DNA of 64,000 nucleotides from Sphingobacterium phlebotomi (GTDB lineage: Bacteria; Bacteroidota; Bacteroidia; Sphingobacteriales; Sphingobacteriaceae): assembly GCF_008180195.1 (NCBI RefSeq), contig NZ_VTAV01000003.1, positions 248,001 through 312,000 of the forward strand, read 5' to 3'. The position numbers and the translations under genes were made by a program. Of this stretch, positions 1 to 6,716 are shown piece after piece (position 1 is the stretch's first letter; every line of letters begins with the position of its first letter). The notes below the pieces were generated by a model. The model was not told where the DNA came from. It made no database searches and was given only the letters and a program-made list of their open reading frames with translations.

Positions 1-1356
1 GAAGATCCAACCATTGGTATCCTATTCGACCATGTGTTCTCCCGTATTGGTATTGAGTTGAATACCATTGGCGTGTTCGGTGAAATAACAGGAACACCAG
101 CAGTGTCGGTATCCGGTCTGGCCTTAGCGACAGGTAGTCTGGATTTATTGAGCGGTGTCCTCACGCCTTCAGGATCAACTTTTGACCCTGTGCTCACGTA
201 CGCTGATTTCGAGAATGTAGATCCGAGTTACGATGACGCGAAGATTGCATATGTATATACCGCTGCTACAGACGCATTAAACCTTGAGCTTACGGTTGCT
301 GCACCGGGTTTAACGATCGAACATGCCGATGGCGGTTTGACACGGACGTATTTTGCGGGCGGCGCTACTGTAAATTCCAGTGTGACACCAGAAATGGGAA
401 AAAGCCACCATGTATTATTTAATGTGGTGGAGTCAGCACTGACAACAAATTATGACAGTCATGAAGTAAAATGGGGACGCTCGAACCTGTATTATACTTT
501 TGGCGATGACCCACTTCGTCAATACCGTTTCTTTGCAGAGAATGAATTGTCAAACCGCGCAAATAGCTATTTCGCATTTGGTAGTGCTGTTCCTTTTCGT
601 TTTCCCGCTAGCTCAGACGATTTCGCTGACCCATGTGCCTTGGTATATCCGCAAGGACTGTGGAGGCAACCTACAAATGCTGATTTTGCTGGATTGGTTT
701 CCGGACAAATCGAGTTGACGGAGTTGACAGATGAACTGGGGCCTTTAGGCGAAGTTGTGGATGCTACAGGTCTTGGTGGTCTTCTCAATTTAATAACCAG
801 TCTATTAAGTAATGCGGTCGTTTCACTGATTAATGTGGAAGCGCCAAACTCTGAACTCGGTCCGAATCCGTATGTCTATGCGCAATATAATAATTTAGTT
901 GGTGGGCCATCAACGTCTGCTGCATTTAATGACAACTCTAATCATTTGCGTTTCTTTTACAACGGACAGATTCTTGACGCAACTGTATTGCAGGATATCG
1001 CAGAAGGAGAGGGATTGCTTGGTGCTGAACTGAACGAACTTTCGGTTGATCTTGTCGGTTCGCAATTGCTTGGGCTAAATATTCCTCTTTTAGAAACCTA
1101 CGAGACAGCTACAGCTCTGTGGACAAGTGAACAAGGGACAGATATCCTTGGGCTGGCTGGTCTGGGAAGCTGGGGATATTTTGGTTCTACCGGTAGAGAA
1201 TTCGGTATCTTAGGGGGGATAGTTCCAATACCGACCGCAGGTGATCGATTTGTTATGGGGCAGAGAACTGGTGAGGCGATCAACAACGTAAGCGTGGTAG
1301 GTGTTAACGCACTTAGTACTTCAATGAAAAATGTACGCTGCGTACGCGCAAACTAA
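1..1356 (+). CDS. Fimbrillin-like surface protein with FISUMP-type C-terminus (5' end outside window)
   Basis: The reading frame is open from base 1; the first possible start inside the window (GTG at 34) is internal, because the preceding codons align with the middle of the paralogue at 1748-3547 (motif FSRIGIELNTIGVF here, FSHRLTRVEIELNTMGMF there). About 450 C-terminal residues are visible. The first half is a beta-rich fimbrillin-family region. The second half carries RSNLYY, DPCALVYPQGLW and a terminal NVRCVR, a pattern of the FISUMP/major paralogous domain found in surface lipoproteins of Bacteroidota and Fibrobacteres. A signal peptide would lie outside the window. Role is inferred: a surface-exposed, possibly fimbrial or adhesive, protein. 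It is followed by a strong terminator and is the upstream member of a diverged tandem pair. Confidence 0.8.
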   Translation, partial: EDPTIGILFDHVFSRIGIELNTIGVFGEITGTPAVSVSGLALATGSLDLLSGVLTPSGSTFDPVLTYADFENVDPSYDDAKIAYVYTAATDALNLELTVAAPGLTIEHADGGLTRTYFAGGATVNSSVTPEMGKSHHVLFNVVESALTTNYDSHEVKWGRSNLYYTFGDDPLRQYRFFAENELSNRANSYFAFGSAVPFRFPASSDDFADPCALVYPQGLWRQPTNADFAGLVSGQIELTELTDELGPLGEVVDATGLGGLLNLITSLLSNAVVSLINVEAPNSELGPNPYVYAQYNNLVGGPSTSAAFNDNSNHLRFFYNGQILDATVLQDIAEGEGLLGAELNELSVDLVGSQLLGLNIPLLETYETATALWTSEQGTDILGLAGLGSWGYFGSTGREFGILGGIVPIPTAGDRFVMGQRTGEAINNVSVVGVNALSTSMKNVRCVRAN

Positions 1357-1367
1357 TTTGTAATCAA

Positions 1368-1494
1368 CAAATCTATCTACATCGATAGTTTGATGATAAA
1401 AGGGCCATCCAAATAACGGATGGCCCTTTTTATTTGCGTAATTGCGTATAAAACACTAACTTAACTGCAGATTCGCCTTTTTATAAATTTAGTA
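1368..1494 (+). repeat. Duplicated 3' region of fimbrillin genes, copy 1
   Basis: This stretch matches 3556-3681 with moderate divergence. Both copies contain, in order, a short hairpin (here CTATC 1373-1377 with GATAG 1384-1388), a rho-independent terminator, the string TTTGCGTAATT, and a conserved block resembling ATAAAACNCTAACTTAACNGC, ending at AATTTAGTA. In copy 2 the end of the block supplies the ATG of the next gene (3670); the same place here reads ATA (1483-1485). It looks like the tail of a tandem gene duplication. Confidence 0.75.
1401..1434 (+). terminator. Rho-independent terminator after first fimbrillin gene
   Basis: A perfect 10-bp stem AGGGCCATCC / GGATGGCCCT (1401-1410 with 1417-1426), loop AAATAAC... 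boundary within 1411-1416, followed by a T-rich tract. It ends the transcript of the first fimbrillin-like gene. Confidence 0.85.
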
Positions 1495-1545
1495 TTATTC
1501 CGTAAAGTAAATATTGCTGATATAAACCGAATAAACAACGTAATA

Positions 1546-1716
1546 ATGAGAACAATTGGAAAACAGAGGTATGTTGCACCTGCTTTGGGGATGCTCGAAA
1601 TCGAAATGGAGGAGAGCATTGCCGCAATTTCCGGTGTCACCGAAACGGGAACGCCGCAAATAGACGATTATGGAACTGGAAGCGGAAGCGACGGCTGGAG
1701 CGACGACCAGTTCTGA
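1546..1716 (+). CDS. Small acidic peptide (56 aa), possible precursor or secretion partner
   Basis: ATG at 1546, stop TGA at 1714-1716. The N-terminal half contains RYVAPALGMLEIEMEESIAA, a pattern seen in many unannotated small proteins of Bacteroidota (basic start, Y-x-x-P, alternating hydrophobic/acidic strand, E-x-x-I-A-A). The C-terminal half, after SGV, is rich in Gly, Ser and Asp and ends GWSDDQF. There is no signal peptide, transmembrane segment or Cys. It lies 31 bp before the second fimbrillin gene on the same strand, so co-transcription is likely, and upstream of a peptidase and an ABC exporter. A leader-plus-core precursor peptide is one reading; a small cytoplasmic partner is another. 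The function is unknown. That it is coding is supported by the family-like pattern and by its place in the cluster. Confidence 0.65.
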   Translation: MRTIGKQRYVAPALGMLEIEMEESIAAISGVTETGTPQIDDYGTGSGSDGWSDDQF

Positions 1717-1747
1717 TGCTTGACGAAACTAACTAGCGATTAAAAGT

Positions 1748-3547
1748 ATGAAGATATTTTTTGTGAATTTGGGTAAGCTTGCCACAGGTGTATTGCTTGC
1801 TCTGGGAACGATTTTCGCCGCGGGGTGTGCCAAGGACGATAAAGGCCCGCAACAAGAAGAAGGCACGCGGCTCGTTGTGCGTATCGCAGGTATCAACGAG
1901 GGTGCAGAGGCTCTCGCGAGCAAAGCGAAAGCTTCCAGCAATAGCCGCTCGTTGGCCAACCAACCGAAAACAAAATTAATACAGACAGGTGCCTTCGATG
2001 TGCTCATTTCGACAGATGACAAAACTGAACCAAAATCGAAACGCGCGCTGGGCAGACTACGTTCTGCTTCCTCGGGTAGCGGCGCGTTCCGTGGTGAAGC
2101 GATGCCCCAGGGCTATACATACCGTATATTCCTGTACAAGGAAGATGGCACCTTTGTGCATTCAGAACAATTCAACTCGGGAACCGCGGGTTCTATTCCC
2201 TTATCAAAGGGAGAAAGTTATTCGTGGTATACAGTGTCGTGCAACAACGCGGATCCTGTTGCGGATCGTGATGCGAATAATCATGTAGCCCTGCCGCAGG
2301 GCGAAGATATCCTCTATGCGAAAGGCAGTTTCTCCGTGAGTACCGAACCGGGTGATGTTGTCGTGCCATTGGATATCACGTTCAGTCACCGCTTGACCCG
2401 CGTGGAAATTGAGCTGAACACCATGGGCATGTTTGCCCCCATGCAGTCGGCAGCGATCGAGGTAAAAGGACTACACCTCGTTCCGCAGGGGATGGATATC
2501 GTTTCCGGCGACTTTGTGGGTGAGGATGAGCAGGATCTGACGATTGATTACAGCACCTTTGTTGATGTAGACGAGCATGGCGACCGTAAGGTGGTTTATG
2601 CCTATCTAGGTGGAAATACGACGGAAGAGATCGAGGTGAACGTGTCCCAACTACAGATCCAGTTGGACAACGGCGAAACGCGAAATTTCGGCGACGCCAC
2701 CCTCAGCCATCGATTTTTACCGGAACCAGGGATGAACCAACGTGTGCGGATGGGCTTTGTGGAGTCGCCGCAGTGGCTCGATATCTACGGTCAGGGGCGG
2801 GTCTATTGGGCAAGATCCAATCTGTACTATCAAGAGGGGCATAACCCCTATCGCTTCTATCCTCTGAATGCCTTACGGGATGATTCACAGGGTTACTTCT
2901 CGTTTAAGGGGCATCTCCCGCTGCAATTAGCCGATAAAAACAATAGCAAAGATCCTTGCGCATTGGTTTATCCGGCGGGTTTATGGAAGCAACCGTCGTT
3001 AGAGGATATCCGTATGCTAACCAATGCGGAGGTATTGGTCTCTAATATCTTAAATGGTACCGTGGATCATTTGGTGCCTGGGACGACGTCGAACGCCTCC
3101 GAAACGCCGACTTTCATACGGTATAATCAAAGTTTTGGGACACCGCCGCCTTCCGAGGTTTATCCGGAAGAAAACGATAAGATAACGGCCTTCAAAAATG
3201 GGATAGGCGTGAGTACGACTCCTTTTGGAGGCGGTGTGCATGATATAAGCTTCGGTGGAACATACAGTATGGATGCTGGTTTCTGGACGCACGAGTCCGG
3301 TCTGGATCTCCTCGAGTCTGGTGCACAGCAGCTGGGTGCATGGGCTTATCACGGCAGGACAAGATACGACGTCAACGGTGCGCGATCGGCCTCCGGCAAC
3401 CGTAGTGTAGATCTCATTAACGAAATAAATGTAGGCGGGAGGGACTTATTGACGTCCGTTTTTATGAACGTGCGCTGTGTGCGCGATAGTACCTGGGATC
3501 CTGAAACTCCTGGCTACGATCCTAATCCTGATCTTTCTAACTTATAA
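1748..3547 (+). CDS. Fimbrillin-family lipoprotein with FISUMP-type C-terminus
   Basis: 599 residues. The N-terminus is a lipoprotein signal peptide: basic and hydrophobic stretch, then lipobox AAGC with acylated Cys27, so export and lipid anchoring are expected. Residues about 40-330 resemble the tandem beta domains of fimbrillin/Mfa-like proteins, including LDITFSHRLTRVEIELNTMG. From about residue 340 the protein carries ARSNLYY, DPCALVYPAGLWKQP, AWAYHGRTRYD and NVRCVRD, the FISUMP-like domain shared with the gene at the left edge. It probably sits on the cell surface; adhesion or pilus building is inferred from family only. It follows the 56-residue peptide by 31 bp and is followed by its own terminator. 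By eye it looks somewhat more GC-rich than the paralogue. Confidence 0.85.
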   Translation: MKIFFVNLGKLATGVLLALGTIFAAGCAKDDKGPQQEEGTRLVVRIAGINEGAEALASKAKASSNSRSLANQPKTKLIQTGAFDVLISTDDKTEPKSKRALGRLRSASSGSGAFRGEAMPQGYTYRIFLYKEDGTFVHSEQFNSGTAGSIPLSKGESYSWYTVSCNNADPVADRDANNHVALPQGEDILYAKGSFSVSTEPGDVVVPLDITFSHRLTRVEIELNTMGMFAPMQSAAIEVKGLHLVPQGMDIVSGDFVGEDEQDLTIDYSTFVDVDEHGDRKVVYAYLGGNTTEEIEVNVSQLQIQLDNGETRNFGDATLSHRFLPEPGMNQRVRMGFVESPQWLDIYGQGRVYWARSNLYYQEGHNPYRFYPLNALRDDSQGYFSFKGHLPLQLADKNNSKDPCALVYPAGLWKQPSLEDIRMLTNAEVLVSNILNGTVDHLVPGTTSNASETPTFIRYNQSFGTPPPSEVYPEENDKITAFKNGIGVSTTPFGGGVHDISFGGTYSMDAGFWTHESGLDLLESGAQQLGAWAYHGRTRYDVNGARSASGNRSVDLINEINVGGRDLLTSVFMNVRCVRDSTWDPETPGYDPNPDLSNL

Positions 3548-3555
3548 TAATAAAG

Positions 3556-3681
3556 CAAATCTATCCAGTTGGATAGGTTTAGGATAGAGAAGGCCATCTG
3601 TTATTTGGAAGGCCTTTTTTTTGCGTAATTACACATAAAACGCTAACTTAACCGCAAATTCACCAAATTATGAATTTAGTA
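3556..3681 (+). repeat. Duplicated 3' region of fimbrillin genes, copy 2
   Basis: Counterpart of 1368-1494. The first hairpin is here CTATCC (3561-3566) with GGATAG (3571-3576), one base pair longer than in copy 1 with both sides of the added pair changed, which suggests the RNA structure is kept. The copy runs into the first codons of the DUF5106-like gene starting at 3670. Confidence 0.75.
3587..3621 (+). terminator. Rho-independent terminator after second fimbrillin gene
   Basis: Stem AAGGCC (3590-3595) with GGCCTT (3611-3616), extended inward past one A-A mismatch, then a run of T. It separates the fimbrillin transcript from the downstream DUF5106/peptidase/ABC genes, at least partially, since the next start is only about 50 bp away and no clear new promoter was found. 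Confidence 0.7.
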
Positions 3682-4599
3682 CCTCTACATAAGGGTAGGC
3701 TATACTGGGCAATGGCCATCCTACTGATCGGGATTTCCTGTGGCAGTCCACGGGACGGCCAATCCGTGCAAAACGGTAGCGTAAATTCGGATAAGGAAAT
3801 CATGGCCTCGATCCCCGCGAAGCGTTTACTCAACTATTGGGGTGGTTTTAATTTTAAAGGGAGGGCGCAGGCAATGAATCCGGATGATGTAGAGCAGAAA
3901 TTAGTAGACTTTATCGCGCTGTTCCCTACCGTACCTGATACGATCGTGCAAGTTGCCGTGCACGACATGTTGAAAAAAGCATCTGTAGAACCGACAACCT
4001 TTGCTTATTTTCTGGATAGATACAGTCACTATTTATACGACCCCAATTCGCCAATGCGAAATGAAGGATATTATGAACATGTTTTGACATATCTTGCTGC
4101 GGATGAGGTGTTAGCGGATGAGGAAAGGAGTAAATACATAACGCTGTTGGAACTCGTACGGAAGAATGAGGTCGGAACCGTGGCGACCGATTTCGAGTAT
4201 TTGGCTAAAGACGGAAAATACCGTAACATGCATGCCGGAGCAAAACCCTATAAAATGCTCGTATTCTACGATCCAACATGTACGCATTGCGCTGCTATGA
4301 TGTTGGATCTTGCACAAACACCGGCGGTGCATAATTGTATAGTGAATGGTTTTTTAGAGATTGTATCCGTAAGTTTGCATCCCGATAAGGATAGTTGGAC
4401 GGGATACCAAAAACGAATACCTGATAACTGGATCAACGGCTGGGATGAAAAAGGTCATATCATAAACGATGGACTATACAATATACGGGCCTATCCTACG
4501 ATCTTTTTATTAGATGAGGCAAATAGGGTGTTATTGAAAGATGCGCCGCTCGATGTCACCTTACGCTATTTGGTGAATTTGGTGAATAAGCCGAATTGA
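3670..4599 (+). CDS. Thioredoxin-fold lipoprotein (DUF5106-like)
   Basis: 309 residues. The N-terminus ends in a lipobox-like LIGISC with Cys24, so the protein is probably membrane-anchored on the periplasmic side. Residues about 45-185 form a helical region like that of DUF5106. The C-terminal part is thioredoxin-like: a beta strand KMLVFYD, then the CxxC pair Cys204-Cys207 (TCTHC), and later AYPTIFLLD with the cis-proline expected of this fold. It could reduce or exchange disulfides in an exported partner. It is followed after 15 bp by the S24/S26-type peptidase and then the ABC exporter, suggesting one operon. An internal Met15 start would also keep the lipobox; the ATG at 3670 was kept because it gives a usual signal-peptide length. 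Confidence 0.8.
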   Translation: MNLVPLHKGRLYWAMAILLIGISCGSPRDGQSVQNGSVNSDKEIMASIPAKRLLNYWGGFNFKGRAQAMNPDDVEQKLVDFIALFPTVPDTIVQVAVHDMLKKASVEPTTFAYFLDRYSHYLYDPNSPMRNEGYYEHVLTYLAADEVLADEERSKYITLLELVRKNEVGTVATDFEYLAKDGKYRNMHAGAKPYKMLVFYDPTCTHCAAMMLDLAQTPAVHNCIVNGFLEIVSVSLHPDKDSWTGYQKRIPDNWINGWDEKGHIINDGLYNIRAYPTIFLLDEANRVLLKDAPLDVTLRYLVNLVNKPN

Positions 4600-4614
4600 C
4601 GCAAATTGGAACAA

Positions 4615-5085
4615 ATGAATACAAAGCACAAACAGGTTGTCAAGGTGGAAAATGAAGCGTTCTTTACCGTGGTAAAGCAACGACTTGATGTAGGTGACCA
4701 AGTGTGGATCCCAGTGGTGGGGAATAGCATGGAACCTTTCCTGCGGGAGAAAGACGACGTGCTTTTAAGGACGGCAAGGGAAACGGATGTTGCTATCGGA
4801 GATATTGCTTTGGCAAGATGGGGGCAGCGCTACGTGCTGCATCGCGTGGTGCGGAAAAAAGCGGACGAGCTGTGGCTTGCGGGCGATAACAACCTGGTAC
4901 AGATAGAAAAGATTGCCGCGGCTGATTTGATTGCTGTGCTGCTCGAAGCACGTCGCGTAGGACAAATGTTATCTGTTTCCCGTACATTTAACAAAAGTCT
5001 GGGTATATTGTGGTATTATCTGCGCTTACCGAGACGCGTTGTGGTAGCGATTAAACGTAGGAGTAATACATTTTTTCGGCGTTAA
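4615..5085 (+). CDS. S24/S26-type serine peptidase, signal-peptidase-like
   Basis: 156 residues from the ATG at 4615; a TTG nine bases upstream in frame is possible but less likely. The catalytic serine box is VGNSMEPF (Ser38). The second catalytic position lies in YVLHRVV, where His76 stands in the place of the Lys of classical signal peptidase I, as in ER/archaeal-type enzymes. A GDN motif (90-92) matches the last conserved box. No clear N-terminal membrane anchor is seen, unusual for a signal peptidase; the C-terminus is basic and amphipathic. Lying between a thioredoxin-fold lipoprotein and an ABC exporter, it may process the substrate of that exporter. A LexA/S24 regulator is unlikely because there is no DNA-binding domain. 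Confidence 0.75.
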   Translation: MNTKHKQVVKVENEAFFTVVKQRLDVGDQVWIPVVGNSMEPFLREKDDVLLRTARETDVAIGDIALARWGQRYVLHRVVRKKADELWLAGDNNLVQIEKIAAADLIAVLLEARRVGQMLSVSRTFNKSLGILWYYLRLPRRVVVAIKRRSNTFFRR

Positions 5086-5090
5086 AAAAA

Positions 5091-6716
5091 TTGGAGCATA
5101 AATTAACGTATCAAATAAAATGGGCATGGGCTTTTTCAAAGCCTTATCGGGGGGCGCTGCTGCTTTATTTTTTGGCAGAGATGATTGCCTTAGGATTATC
5201 CTTGCTATTTATTTACTATTCGAAACATGCTATTGATTACGCTATTGCGGGCGACACGGCCCTGATGAAGCGGTCGTTGTGGTTGGCCATATGGAGCGTC
5301 GTAGGTGGTCAAGGAGCGAGCCTATATGCTTCTTGGGTGAACGACCGCATGCGTTCCCGGATGTTGGTACGTTTACAGCAAGATGTGGTAGATGCACAAA
5401 TGCGGGCTACATGGGCATTGGTGAAAAATTGGCATACCGGAGATATTATGATACGTGTCAATACGGACTGCCAGGAGGTGGTACAGATGATCGGTACAAC
5501 CGCGGTGGATGCTATTGTCACCATTTTCCGGCTGCTCTCTGCTTTCGGTTTCTTGTGGATTATGGATCCGATGTTGGCTGTAGTGATACTGTGTATCTCC
5601 CCGTTGGTCGTGTTCTCCAAGTTGTATTTTAAACGACTGAAAAAGATGAACCAGGACCTGAAACGTGCAGAAAGTAGTCTGGGTAATGTGGTTCAGGAAA
5701 ATATGCGTTTTCGGTTGGTGATTCGAGCCTTAGGATTGCAACGGATCCGTTGGGAAAAGGTAACCGGAAGTCAGTCGGCTATCTATGCGATGAAAATGCG
5801 TGTGTTGAATTTTTCAACCGTTTCGAAAGGTATTTTGCGTTTTACCGTCAATGCCGGTTTTTTACTTACGTTCATCTGGGGTATTTTTCGATTGCATGCC
5901 GGAGAGATTACATTTGGTACCATGTCGGCTTTTTTACAATTGGTGGGACGTATCCAGGGGCCTGTTTTGACTTTAATGGGATTTGTCCCGACGTTTATTC
6001 GATTCCGCACGGCACTGGAGCGGGTGGATGAAATGCTGCAAGCTGAAAAAGAGGAAGAAGTACAAGCGGAATATCTACCCAACATACAGCAGGTACGCTT
6101 ACGGGATGTGGGTTTCCGCTACGAGGATAAGGAAGTTTTCCATCGGTTTGATGCGGATTTTGTACGCGGAAAACCAACGGCTGTAGTAGGCGCCAGCGGG
6201 AAAGGCAAAACAACCCTGATTCGATTACTGCTCAGCCTGCTCAAACCCAACAGCGGCATCTTGCAGCTCCATGCGGAGGGACGCGAAATACCATTGAACA
6301 GTAAACATCGTGCCAATTTTGCTTATGTGCCGCAAGGCGACAAGCTTTTTAGCGGAACGATTCGCGAAAATCTACAGATCAATAACCAGCCCGTATCGGA
6401 AGAACGTATTCGGGAGGTATTGGTAACGGCTTGTGCTACGTTTGTGTACGATTTGCCTGCGGGACTAGATACGTTGGTCGGAGAATCGGGTTATGGGCTT
6501 TCTGAAGGACAGGCGCAACGGATAGCGGTGGCGAGAGCGCTCTTGCAGGATTGCGCTGTTTGGCTGTTTGATGAAGTGACGTCCGCTCTTGATCCATCAA
6601 CAGGTGTCGAGCTAACCGAACGCTTGCTGGAAGCTGGAAAAGATAAGATACTGGTATTCGTGACCCACGACCCCGTGCTAACGGAACGGTGTAGCCAGGT
6701 GGTATATATTTCGTAG
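5091..6716 (+). CDS. ABC exporter, fused permease and ATPase
   Basis: 541 residues, beginning with TTG at 5091, five bases after the peptidase stop; the next in-frame ATG (residue 31) would delete part of the first membrane helix. Residues 20-310 form the six-helix exporter domain. The ATPase has Walker A GASGKGKT (367-374), Q-loop Gln415, signature LSEGQ (470-474), Walker B AVWLFDE (489-495), D-loop SALD and switch His526, so it should be active as a homodimer. There is no N-terminal C39 peptidase domain. The separate S26-like protease directly upstream could take over that job. Substrate unknown; the 56-residue peptide at 1546 is a candidate. Lipid or drug export is the alternative. Its stop abuts the stop of the convergent HTCS gene with no gap. 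Confidence 0.88.
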   Translation: MEHKLTYQIKWAWAFSKPYRGALLLYFLAEMIALGLSLLFIYYSKHAIDYAIAGDTALMKRSLWLAIWSVVGGQGASLYASWVNDRMRSRMLVRLQQDVVDAQMRATWALVKNWHTGDIMIRVNTDCQEVVQMIGTTAVDAIVTIFRLLSAFGFLWIMDPMLAVVILCISPLVVFSKLYFKRLKKMNQDLKRAESSLGNVVQENMRFRLVIRALGLQRIRWEKVTGSQSAIYAMKMRVLNFSTVSKGILRFTVNAGFLLTFIWGIFRLHAGEITFGTMSAFLQLVGRIQGPVLTLMGFVPTFIRFRTALERVDEMLQAEKEEEVQAEYLPNIQQVRLRDVGFRYEDKEVFHRFDADFVRGKPTAVVGASGKGKTTLIRLLLSLLKPNSGILQLHAEGREIPLNSKHRANFAYVPQGDKLFSGTIRENLQINNQPVSEERIREVLVTACATFVYDLPAGLDTLVGESGYGLSEGQAQRIAVARALLQDCAVWLFDEVTSALDPSTGVELTERLLEAGKDKILVFVTHDPVLTERCSQVVYIS

